This document shows, in pieces, positions 8,148 to 15,890 of a DNA stretch of 41,312 nucleotides. How positions within the stretch are numbered: the first letter of the stretch is position 1; every line of letters starts with the position of its first letter. The notes beneath the pieces were generated by a model, which was given only the letters and a program-made list of their open reading frames with translations, was not told the origin of the DNA and did not search any database. Made by a program: the position numbers and the translations under genes. The stretch spans positions 1 through 41,312 of the forward strand of contig DDTB01000033.1 in assembly GCA_002343985.1 (NCBI GenBank), in the 5' to 3' direction. The stretch comes from Chitinophagaceae bacterium UBA2375 (GTDB lineage: Bacteria > Bacteroidota > Bacteroidia > Chitinophagales > Chitinophagaceae).

Positions 8148-8172
8148 GTTGCCGTTAAATATGAAATGTAAC
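8148..8172 (-). promoter_or_regulatory. Candidate ECF-sigma promoter, copy 2 (sigma operon, autoregulation)
   Basis: Read on the minus strand: GTTACAT (8172-8166), 11 bases, CGGCAAC (8154-8148), then AAATG. It is identical in both blocks to copy 1 and lies directly before the sigma gene, downstream of the terminator of the preceding lipoprotein unit. Confidence 0.65.
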
Positions 8173-8200
8173 ACATCCTGTCCAAAAATGTTTTTTATTG

Positions 8201-8228
8201 AAAAGGGGCTACCGGTAATGGCAGCCCC
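8201..8228 (-). terminator. Terminator after the lipoprotein gene at 8254-9078
   Basis: Stem GGGGCT / AGCCCC around a 12-base loop that itself contains ACCGGT; on the minus strand it is followed by TTTTCAATAAAAAA. It separates the lipoprotein unit from the sigma operon. Confidence 0.65.
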
Positions 8229-8253
8229 CTGATGTGCAAGTCAGTTTGCCATT

Positions 8254-9078
8254 TTACGGGGCATCGATCAGCCTGATGGCCGGGATGCTGGCAGGAGGGT
8301 TGATATCATAGGGTTCGGAAGAAGAACGGGGTACGGGTGCGTTGCTGAACAATTTCAATGGAGCTGCTTTTGCGGCTTCCACATCTACGATTTTTACGGT
8401 TACCCTTGGCAAAGAGCCGCTGGACCCATCGGTGCGCTTGCGAACCTGGATTACCTGCAGGGCTACCAAACCAAGGTTGGCGCCTTGTAAATTGCCATTC
8501 AATGGGCCATAGTTGATGCTCACATCGCCATCATATACCACCGCCAACACGGTTTTGCCGGTCAGCATGCTCAGGCCCCTTGCCCTTAATGGGGTTACAT
8601 TCGGGATTTTGTCGAGCAGGATTTCCTGGTTATCGCTGCCACCGCCAAGGCCTGGTCCGGCCATCAGGAAATTACGGGAACCATTGCTGGTAGGCCCGGC
8701 CGACCTCCAGGAAGAGGGGATGGTTTTTAAGGCATGCCATCCTTCGTCGCCCACTTCACCGGTGTACAGATCAATGGTGCGGCCTATGTTTTCCCGGAAG
8801 AAGCGCAGTGTCTGGCGCTGGCCAACGCGTGCAATCTGGTCGTTCACCGCGGTAGCGGAAAAATTATTGGGTGGATTGCCGTTGTCGATGCTCTCTTCGT
8901 CAATCACCAGGAATACCGATTCGCCGCTGCGGTCATCGCTTGGCATACTGTCATCAGTGGATTTGATGTCGGCCATTTCAGCGGCCGGCGCGCTTGTTTT
9001 TTCACAGGAATTAAAGCTGAACAATGCAGTAAGCCCGAGAACAAGTCCGCCCAGGGATTTTAAAAATGTCATTTTCAT
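8254..9078 (-). CDS. Lipoprotein of unknown function in the sigma-factor region
   Basis: The 274-residue protein starts MKMTFLKSLGGLVLGLTALFSFNSCEK, a lipoprotein signal with Cys at about residue 25; the second Met at 9072 is an equally possible start. A low-complexity acidic linker follows. The mature protein is beta-rich and Gly/Ser/Pro-rich, with GGGSDNQEILLDKIPN and VLAVVYDGDVSINYGPLNGN as recognisable stretches. No cysteine other than the lipidated one and no catalytic motif is visible. I do not recognise the family. The predicted ECF promoter at 9126-9150 makes it a likely target of the sigma factor encoded just downstream on the same strand. It has its own terminator at 8201-8228. A structural or sensory role in the envelope is inference. 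Confidence 0.8.
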   Translation of the reverse strand: MKMTFLKSLGGLVLGLTALFSFNSCEKTSAPAAEMADIKSTDDSMPSDDRSGESVFLVIDEESIDNGNPPNNFSATAVNDQIARVGQRQTLRFFRENIGRTIDLYTGEVGDEGWHALKTIPSSWRSAGPTSNGSRNFLMAGPGLGGGSDNQEILLDKIPNVTPLRARGLSMLTGKTVLAVVYDGDVSINYGPLNGNLQGANLGLVALQVIQVRKRTDGSSGSLPRVTVKIVDVEAAKAAPLKLFSNAPVPRSSSEPYDINPPASIPAIRLIDAP

Positions 9079-9125
9079 TTTTTGATGTTTTTTTGTTAGG
9101 AATTGATTTCGTTTGACACATATTG

Positions 9126-9150
9126 GTAGCCGCGAGAGGAATGATGTAAC
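9126..9150 (-). promoter_or_regulatory. Candidate ECF-sigma promoter, copy 3 (lipoprotein 8254-9078)
   Basis: Read on the minus strand: GTTACAT (9150-9144), 11 bases, CGGCTAC (9132-9126). It differs from the other two copies at one base of the second block. The expected transcript would have a leader of about 40 bases before the ATG at 9078. Confidence 0.65.
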
Positions 9151-9347
9151 CTGTTTTTGAAAAAAAATCTGGAAAATGTTCCATTAATCAATTTTTACAT
9201 GCTCAAAAAGGACATCCAAACCCAAATGGGAACTACAACATCAAGTTTTCCGGGTGATGCAACCTGGAGGGCGTTAGGATTTTTATTGTACACATAAAAA
9301 ATTTCGTAAATTCAGCATAGATCAAAACACCTGCTTTTATTTACCGG

Positions 9348-9500
9348 GGCATATTGCATATAGTTGTATATATTTTATCACTGCTGTTCGCTTGTCGAAG
9401 CATAGCGCAGCCTTCCCATTTATATTTTAGCCACCTGACACCTGAAGACGGGCTTTCCGAGGGTGTGAACGATATCTTGGTTCATGAACCCAGTAGATAA
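9348..9500 (+). pseudogene. Remnant of a two-component regulator-propeller gene (5' end only)
   Basis: In the 680-bp gap between 9078 and 9759, one frame reads a signal-peptide-like stretch (LHIVVYILSLLFACRSIAQ) followed by SHLYFSHLTPEDGLSEGVND and then ILVHEPSR, ending at a TAA at 9498-9500. This matches the exported start and first blade of ligand-binding propeller sensors (the FxHLTxxDGLS pattern) typical of Bacteroidota hybrid histidine kinases. The start codon is degraded (only a TTG at 9354), and nothing downstream continues the propeller. I interpret it as a gene fossil. The rest of the gap holds only the two promoters noted separately. Confidence 0.6.
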
Positions 9501-9614
9501 CGCCTGAAGAGTAACCAGAAGCCAGATCTCAATATTTCTGACAATGGAAAATTTGGGGTTTCCTTATGGGGAGTAATATATAATACCTTAAATAGGATAT
9601 GTCATTTAGCCACT

Positions 9615-9634
9615 AATACCAAATATATGGTATT
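9615..9634. promoter_or_regulatory. Inverted repeat at the adhesin promoter, possible operator
   Basis: AATACCA and TGGTATT form a perfect 7-bp inverted repeat around AATATA. It overlaps the first bases of the -33 element of the predicted promoter, so a bound regulator could block or aid polymerase. Confidence 0.4.
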
Positions 9635-9663
9635 GTTGTGCGTTGGCTTACCATCTACATTTG
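9633..9663 (+). promoter_or_regulatory. Bacteroidota-type promoter of the large surface protein
   Basis: TTG at 9633-9635, exactly 20 bases, then TACATTTG at 9656-9663, a full match to the TTG-N20-TAnnTTTG consensus. The start of transcription would be near 9669, about 90 bases before the ATG. Confidence 0.55.
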
Positions 9664-9758
9664 GCACTTACAACACGCAGAAAGAGTTTTTAATCTAAGT
9701 CCTGGAAAAATTAACCGCCTCCCTCAAAGCACCTGCAAGACATTCACACCTTAAATTA

Positions 9759-12700
9759 ATGTTTATGAAAGTTGAATTACACAATTTATTTTATGTGCGT
9801 TTAGGCAGGTTATTTTTTATATGCACGTTAATATTTGTTTCCATTCTTACTTTTAGTGTAAGAAGCTTTTCACAAGTTTCGGCATATACGTTTTCCCAGG
9901 ATGCAACAACGTATGCGCCGGTTTCTCAAATTCCGTATATAAATGTAATAGCGGATGACAATTCCGGTGCGTTTAATTCAGCAACCATTCCGTTTACATT
10001 TAATTATAATGGCGTAAACTATAATGCTGTTACAGCATCCAGTAATGGATTTCTTGTAATGGGTGCAGTAGACTTAACGGGTAAAAATGGTTCAGGAACC
10101 GCCTATACATCTACTTCTAATAATACGGGCCTTGTTATTTCGTCAGCCACGGCACTTAATAATGTCATTGCGCCATTAAATGCCGATCTGAATGTTTTTT
10201 CCTATTCAATAACAGGAACAACCACTACTGGCAGCAATGTTATAACAAATTGTTCCGGTGCAAATTTCACCCCTTCAAGGATAAGGGTAGGTATGAGGCT
10301 ATCCAATATAGTTACACAAGGGGTATGTGTTCCTATCATAACGGCAGTCAATTTTGGAGCAGGAACCATTACCATGTCATGCAATCAAGGTGATTTTGCA
10401 GGAACAGGAACCATCACTGTTGGATCAAGTTTTGTTTTTGAAGAGTCGGGTGTAAGTCCGAACCGGGTTTTTACCGCGCAATGGACGAACTATAAAAGAT
10501 ATTCTACAAATGACACATTGGATTTCCAGGTAAAATTGTATGAATCCAGTAATGTCATTGAATTCATTTACGGAAAATCAGGATCTCTTACAAGTTCAGC
10601 GCTTGTAAAAGTTGGCCTGAGAGGTAACTCTAATGCCGATTATAACATCCGTACTACAACAACCAATTGGTCAGCCACAACCGCGGGCGCTGTGAATACG
10701 GCCGGATGTACCCTTAATACGACTGTTAAGCCTGCTTCGGGGCTTGTGTATAGGTTCACCCCGATAAGTTGTTCAGGCGCTTCGGGGGGAACTGCGACAG
10801 GAACAACATCCTTTTGTGGTTCGGGCATACCAACGATAACTGCCACAGGTTATTCAACCGGAAGCGGAAGTGGTTATCAATGGGAGTCGTCTAATGATAA
10901 CTTTGTGAATAATATCCAGAATGTAAGTGGACAAACCAACCCAGCCACATTATCAACAGGAACGGTTACAAGCACAACATATTACAGGTTGAAAGTCACC
11001 TGTACATCGGGCACTTCAATTGCATATTCTAATACCATAACAGTGACAATAAAGCCGGTGCCAACAGCCGGTGCAAGCAACAATGGTCCGCTTTGTTCAA
11101 ACAGTTCACTCAATTTAACAGGTACAACGAATATTGGAGCCACTTTTAGCTGGACCGGGCCGAATGGATTTGCCAGCACTGATCAGAATCCTGTTATTGC
11201 TAATGCACAGGTTTCAGCTGCAGGTACTTATTCATTTGTAGCTTCACTTGATGGTTGCAACAGTTCCACTGCTACAACTTCTGTTGCCATTACAGCCACC
11301 CCGCCAACACCAACGGTTACCAATTATTCTGTGTGCCTGGGGGCGCCGGTTCCACCAGGGGAAGGAATCAGCAGTACATTTGCAGGCTCCAGCACAACTA
11401 GCCCTGGAAGCCAGGTTATTCAATTCAATGTTACTGCCCAGCCCCCAAATAGTTTAGGCAACATTATTGCTACAGCCACCATGCCACCGCTACCGGCAAA
11501 CGCGTCAGTAACCAGTGTTGTGTTAAGTTATCCAGGAATTACCGCTCAGAACCCATCTTATCAATCTGAAGTGCTCCTTCAATTAGATGGTGCTGTAGAT
11601 TGGAACTTTGCATCTAGTAGCCCGGGGGCTGCCAATGGACCGGGTACTTTCAATTATCTTGTAACACTAACATCAGGCTTTGTAATAAATCCGGCAGGCG
11701 GAACCATTAGTTTATTGTATGGAGAATCATTTGACGATACAGAAGTCGACCCGGATGCGTCCTTCCCAATTGGCACAGCCGTTGCAACATTAACAATAAA
11801 CTATACTGCGCCCAGTGCGGCTGGTGTTGCCTGGTATGATGCTCTTACAGGAGGAAATTTAATTGGAACCGGCAGCCCGTTCAATCCGGTTGGTATTGAT
11901 CCTGCAGTACCCAATACCAATACCCCTGGTATTCATACATATTATGCACAAGTATCTAATGGAGCTTGCCCATCGGTTCGATCGGCAGCAATATTCAGTA
12001 TCGGAACAAGTTTAACTACATCCATAATTTCATCTACAGGTGGTTCTACAGTATGTGCAGGAACTGATTTAACCATTACTGCATCTCCGTCAGGTGGAGG
12101 GTTGCCCTATGCAAATTTCTCCTGGAAAATTGGAACAACGGAAGTTGGTACTTCAAATAACTTGGTTGTATCTACCGCTTCTGCGGGAACAACAGTGTAT
12201 GATCTTACTGTTATGGATGCTTGCGGTCAAACGGCTACGGCTTCAATAACAGTTACGGTTAATGCATTACCGGCCGCGGTTTCCGTCAGCACACCTGGCA
12301 CTTACTGCGGAAGCACTACATTAAATGCCACTAACGGTAACGATGGAATAATATACTTCCAGGGAACAACATCCGGAGGTACATCAACTGCCACGCCTTC
12401 CGCTTCGCAGTTGATCACAAGTTCCGGAACTTATTATTTCAGGGCGCAATCAGCAGAGGGATGCTGGGGGCCTGAGGGCAGTGCTATCGTGGTAATCAAT
12501 GCCAACCCTGTTGCACCAACGGTAACACCTTCTTCACCGGCATCTATATGCCTTGGAGCTTCACAGGCGTTCACTGTCACAGGCAGTATCGGAACACAAA
12601 CAATCCTAAGCGAGAACTTTAACAGTACCGCAGCAGGAACAACAACATCTGGTAACCTGCCGGCAGGATGGAGCGGCGCTTCATTAACAGCAGGAGTAAG

Positions 12701-15440
12701 GGTCTGGGGCGTGGTTGCCAGTGCACAATCAGGCAGCACCCTGGGCGGCGGAAATTTCCTGTATTGCGAAAGTGATGGTTACTCCACACAACGTACCAGG
12801 GCTGAAGTAATCACTCCCGTATTTAGCGCAACGAATTATTCAACGGTTAGTATTAAATTCAAACATTATTATAACGACTTAACATCTGGTGCAAATACGG
12901 ATAGCGCCAGGGTTTTTGTAAGTAATGATGGAGGAACAAACTGGACACTTGCACAACAATATGATGCAGACCAGGGAACAGCTTTCACTTCTGCCGGCGC
13001 GGTAAATGCCAGCATACCTGTTGGGCTTGCACTTACAGCCAACATGCGTGTTAAACTGCTGTACAATTCAGATGCCGGTGGAAATGACTGGTACTGGGCT
13101 GTAGATGATTTTGTGATCGACGGAACAATAGCACCACAGTACGTGTGGACAGCTTTCCCTTCTACAGATTTTGATGCAGGCATTACTGCAGGTGCCATTA
13201 TTCCATCTGCTGCTAACAATAATATCAGCTTCACACCAAATACCGCAGGAACCTATATATATACGGCAACATTGGTGAATTCGGTAACAGGTTGCAACAG
13301 TGTAGGGGTTTCAACAGCAGCGATTACCGTAAATCCGAACGTTAATGCCGGAACAGTAACCGGAACCTCACTGTTATGCATAGGTGCCACCACTACTTAC
13401 ACATCGAACGGCGATGCAGGTGGTACATGGAGCAGCGATGATGCACTTGTTGCAACAGTTGATGCTAACACCGGATTTGTAACCGCCATTGGTGCAGGAA
13501 CAACCAATATCAATTATACCATCAACAGTGGTTGCGGTTCCCCTGCCAGCGCTTCACAAAGCGTAACAGTTAACCCGAATATTAATCCGGGTACGGTTAG
13601 CGGCACATCACCATTATCTATATCTCAAACAACAACATATACAACCAATGGTGATGCCGGCGGTACTTGGAGCAGCAGCAATCAGTTGGTGGCTTCCGTA
13701 GATCCGGGCACAGGTTTCGTAACGGCGCTTAGCGGCGGATCAACCAATATCACGTATACGATCAACAGTGGTTGCGGGGCGCCTGCATCAAGCTTCCAGG
13801 TGTTGAATGTATCAGGAGGAGCCAACCCCGGAACCATCTCAGGCACATCGCCACTTTGTATCGGCGGTACAACAACGTATACATCGAACGGCGATGCCGG
13901 CGGTACATGGAGCAGCAGCAATCCGCTGGTGGCTTCTGTAGATCCGGGTACCGGCTTTGTAACAGCATTGTCTGCCGGTACAACCGATATCACTTACACC
14001 GTTGCGGGCCCGTCAGCATCTTTCAAAACACTGACAGTGGTGAGCGGCGCAGCGCCAACAGTGAGCGGCCCGACAAATGTTTGTCCTTACCTGGGCAACA
14101 ATGTACAGGTTAGCTACACAGCCAACACACCGGGAGCCAGCAGCTATACATGGACGTTACCACCGAATGTGAACCTGGTCTCAGGTGCCGGTACATCAAC
14201 CATCACGGTTACATTCAATGCAGGATTTGCCTTACAGGCCAACAAACAACTGCGTGTACGTGCCAATTCAGTTTGCGGCGTTTCCGCACAAACCATATAC
14301 TACCTGTTGGTTCAGTTCCCAAGCACACCGGCACCGATTGTTGCGTCAACAAATAATGTTTGCCCAAGCCTCGGAACGCTTGTGCCGATCACTTATACAA
14401 TACCTAAAGTACTTGGGGCTACATCATATGTATGGTCTGCCCAAGCTGGAAACACAACAATTACCAGTATGAACGGACCAGGCGAAAACGACACTACTGT
14501 AACGGTTACGTTTAGCAGCAGTTTCAGCACCAGTGCCATCACGGTACAAGCTGTGAACGATTGCGGTGTTAGCGGGATAAGGAGCCTTACGATCACCAGG
14601 AGCAACCCAAGTACACCCGGCCTGGTCAGTGGACCGACGAATGCCTGTGCACATATCACTCAGGGCGGAACAGCAGCCACATATACGGTGGCCATGCTTC
14701 CGAATGTAACATCATATACATGGTCGGTTCCTGCAGGTGCTATAGGACTGACCGGCCAGGGCAGCAACAGCATTTCATTCACATACCCTGCCGGGTTCAG
14801 CAGCGGAACAGTGAGTGTGGTGGCGGATAATGGTTGTGGCAGTAGCGGCATCCGTACACTGGCTATCAGTAAATTAAACCCGTCAACACCAGGAATCATT
14901 GATGTAATCCAATCAAATTCATGCCCCAACAGGGAATATAGCTACACGGTTTCATCAATGCCTGCCAATGCTACATCCGTCCTCTGGACAGTGCCTGCGG
15001 GTGCTACCATCCTGAGCGGACAAGGAACCACGAGCATCACAGTAAGCTATCCTTCCACAGCGGTAGCAGGAACGGTAACGGCGACGGCACAGAGTAATTG
15101 TGGCAACAGCGTAACCCGCTCTGTGGATGTAAAACTGCCGGCATGCCCGATCGATGAGTTTGCGAAGGGTTCTGTGCAAACATCACAATTACCCGTAGAC
15201 GCTTTATCGGTCCAGGTCTTCCCGAATCCAGCAGTGAGTGATGTTAAACTGATGGTAAAAACTACCATGAAAGAACAAATCACCGTAAGGGTACTCGATT
15301 TGCAGGGCAGGGAACTGCATCGTATGATCATCATGCCTGATGCATTGAAATCATTTGGCAGTAACCTGAAAGCAGGTGCCTATATGATCGAAGTGTTGCA
15401 AGGAAACAAACGGACAGTGCAGAAGTTGATCAAGCTGTAA
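9759..15440 (+). CDS. Very large T9SS-secreted surface protein with Ig/PKD-like repeats
   Basis: The 1893-residue protein has a signal peptide ending near FSVRSFSQ (about residue 38; a second Met at 9765 is possible). It ends in a type IX secretion sorting domain (about 1816-1893) with VQVFPNP, an LxGREL-like strand, LKAGAYMIEV and final VQKLIKL, so it is predicted to be exported and attached or released at the cell surface. A beta-sandwich N-terminus is followed by Ig-like modules with paired Cys and Ser/Thr-rich strands. About 948-1121 form a jelly-roll/MAM-like domain (ENFNS start, WAVDDFVIDG end). About 1196-1427 hold three near-identical Big_2-like repeats, and about 1428-1790 hold PKD-like modules each opening with GPTN(V/A)C or similar. 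No enzyme motif was seen, so adhesion or a matrix role is likely. A strong hairpin follows the stop. Confidence 0.9.
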   Translation: MFMKVELHNLFYVRLGRLFFICTLIFVSILTFSVRSFSQVSAYTFSQDATTYAPVSQIPYINVIADDNSGAFNSATIPFTFNYNGVNYNAVTASSNGFLVMGAVDLTGKNGSGTAYTSTSNNTGLVISSATALNNVIAPLNADLNVFSYSITGTTTTGSNVITNCSGANFTPSRIRVGMRLSNIVTQGVCVPIITAVNFGAGTITMSCNQGDFAGTGTITVGSSFVFEESGVSPNRVFTAQWTNYKRYSTNDTLDFQVKLYESSNVIEFIYGKSGSLTSSALVKVGLRGNSNADYNIRTTTTNWSATTAGAVNTAGCTLNTTVKPASGLVYRFTPISCSGASGGTATGTTSFCGSGIPTITATGYSTGSGSGYQWESSNDNFVNNIQNVSGQTNPATLSTGTVTSTTYYRLKVTCTSGTSIAYSNTITVTIKPVPTAGASNNGPLCSNSSLNLTGTTNIGATFSWTGPNGFASTDQNPVIANAQVSAAGTYSFVASLDGCNSSTATTSVAITATPPTPTVTNYSVCLGAPVPPGEGISSTFAGSSTTSPGSQVIQFNVTAQPPNSLGNIIATATMPPLPANASVTSVVLSYPGITAQNPSYQSEVLLQLDGAVDWNFASSSPGAANGPGTFNYLVTLTSGFVINPAGGTISLLYGESFDDTEVDPDASFPIGTAVATLTINYTAPSAAGVAWYDALTGGNLIGTGSPFNPVGIDPAVPNTNTPGIHTYYAQVSNGACPSVRSAAIFSIGTSLTTSIISSTGGSTVCAGTDLTITASPSGGGLPYANFSWKIGTTEVGTSNNLVVSTASAGTTVYDLTVMDACGQTATASITVTVNALPAAVSVSTPGTYCGSTTLNATNGNDGIIYFQGTTSGGTSTATPSASQLITSSGTYYFRAQSAEGCWGPEGSAIVVINANPVAPTVTPSSPASICLGASQAFTVTGSIGTQTILSENFNSTAAGTTTSGNLPAGWSGASLTAGVRVWGVVASAQSGSTLGGGNFLYCESDGYSTQRTRAEVITPVFSATNYSTVSIKFKHYYNDLTSGANTDSARVFVSNDGGTNWTLAQQYDADQGTAFTSAGAVNASIPVGLALTANMRVKLLYNSDAGGNDWYWAVDDFVIDGTIAPQYVWTAFPSTDFDAGITAGAIIPSAANNNISFTPNTAGTYIYTATLVNSVTGCNSVGVSTAAITVNPNVNAGTVTGTSLLCIGATTTYTSNGDAGGTWSSDDALVATVDANTGFVTAIGAGTTNINYTINSGCGSPASASQSVTVNPNINPGTVSGTSPLSISQTTTYTTNGDAGGTWSSSNQLVASVDPGTGFVTALSGGSTNITYTINSGCGAPASSFQVLNVSGGANPGTISGTSPLCIGGTTTYTSNGDAGGTWSSSNPLVASVDPGTGFVTALSAGTTDITYTVAGPSASFKTLTVVSGAAPTVSGPTNVCPYLGNNVQVSYTANTPGASSYTWTLPPNVNLVSGAGTSTITVTFNAGFALQANKQLRVRANSVCGVSAQTIYYLLVQFPSTPAPIVASTNNVCPSLGTLVPITYTIPKVLGATSYVWSAQAGNTTITSMNGPGENDTTVTVTFSSSFSTSAITVQAVNDCGVSGIRSLTITRSNPSTPGLVSGPTNACAHITQGGTAATYTVAMLPNVTSYTWSVPAGAIGLTGQGSNSISFTYPAGFSSGTVSVVADNGCGSSGIRTLAISKLNPSTPGIIDVIQSNSCPNREYSYTVSSMPANATSVLWTVPAGATILSGQGTTSITVSYPSTAVAGTVTATAQSNCGNSVTRSVDVKLPACPIDEFAKGSVQTSQLPVDALSVQVFPNPAVSDVKLMVKTTMKEQITVRVLDLQGRELHRMIIMPDALKSFGSNLKAGAYMIEVLQGNKRTVQKLIKL
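13342..14040 (+). repeat. Three tandem ~78-codon repeats inside the surface protein
   Basis: Units begin near 13342, 13576 and 13813 and share NGDAGGTWSS, VDPGTGFVTAL and INSGCG-type blocks. Units 2 and 3 are closest at DNA level, pointing to recent duplication or gene conversion. The third unit lacks the Cys-containing end. Confidence 0.8.
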
Positions 15441-15457
15441 TAGATCTTTAAAACTAC

Positions 15458-15494
15458 ACAATAGGGGCCCTTCTTAATGAGGGGTCCCTATTGT
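15458..15494 (+). terminator. Terminator after the surface protein gene
   Basis: A long hairpin: ACAATAGGG and CCCTATTGT pair perfectly and further inner pairs extend the stem. The T-run after it is weak (ATTT). The stretch from here to the leader peptide (15495-15743) has no convincing gene. Confidence 0.7.
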
Positions 15495-15697
15495 ATTTAA
15501 GATATGGTCATTTTTTTCTTATAATAAAATTGGCATACACATGAATGATTTTTACGTAAGCTGAAGATATTGTACCGGCAATGACGGAGGGGCACGTGAT
15601 CATTCCATATATCAGGGAATTCCTCAAAAGTTGCATGACGCTGCATTGTGCATCAACAATTCTTGGTTTTGGCAATTTTCTACATGATTTTATAAGG

Positions 15698-15717
15698 TTT
15701 TATCAGATTTTATCAGA
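15698..15717. repeat. Two tandem 10-bp repeats before the threonine leader
   Basis: TTTTATCAGA occurs twice in direct succession, one helical turn apart, about 27-46 bases upstream of the leader peptide start. It may be part of the promoter or a regulator site; no clear TAnnTTTG box was found here. Confidence 0.35.
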
Positions 15718-15743
15718 TTGGTTTCTTATTTTAGTGAATCTGA

Positions 15744-15830
15744 ATGCAAATTGTCGCATTTCATATCAATCTGAATGGGTTTACAACAACCCGCACCACA
15801 ACCCGCCCGGGTTGTACAGTATCATATTAA
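15744..15830 (+). CDS. thrL: Threonine-rich leader peptide of the thr operon
   Basis: A 28-codon frame, MQIVAFHINLNG then FTTTRTTTRPGCTVSY and TAA, starts at ATG 15744 and ends 60 bases before thrA. Seven of 28 residues are Thr, six of them in TTTRTTT, the hallmark of ribosome-stalling leader peptides in threonine operon attenuation. The Thr codons lie within sequences that pair: ACAACCC occurs at 15786-15792 and 15798-15804, and either copy can pair with GGGTTGT at 15809-15815; GGGTT at 15777-15781 can pair with the first copy. A ribosome waiting for charged tRNA-Thr would cover both ACAACCC copies and prevent the hairpin. The hairpin lacks a T-run directly after it, so the exact off-switch is not clear; a T-rich stretch lies at 15862-15883. 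Function by analogy with known thr leaders. Confidence 0.75.
   Translation: MQIVAFHINLNGFTTTRTTTRPGCTVSY
15786..15815 (+). promoter_or_regulatory. Attenuator-like alternative hairpins in the thr leader
   Basis: Two copies of ACAACCC compete for one GGGTTGT; the proximal pairing gives a 7-bp stem with a GCCC loop. They overlap the Thr codons of the leader peptide, linking structure to ribosome position. Confidence 0.55.
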
Positions 15831-15890
15831 CCAAGGGGCTGCGGCCTGACTCACTGAACCAGTTTCTTTCATTTTAATTTTTTCGCATTC

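Noticed and set aside
9501..9614. Continuation of the propeller gene after the stop at 9498
   Set aside because: The frame stays open for a while but shows no propeller-blade pattern.
14424..15334. Several minus-strand ORFs within the surface protein and other genes
   Set aside because: They are shadows of a long, strongly patterned coding region on the plus strand.
15581..15877. 98-codon ORF before thrA
   Set aside because: It runs through the leader peptide in another frame, has mixed composition without domain character, and the Thr-rich frame explains the region better.
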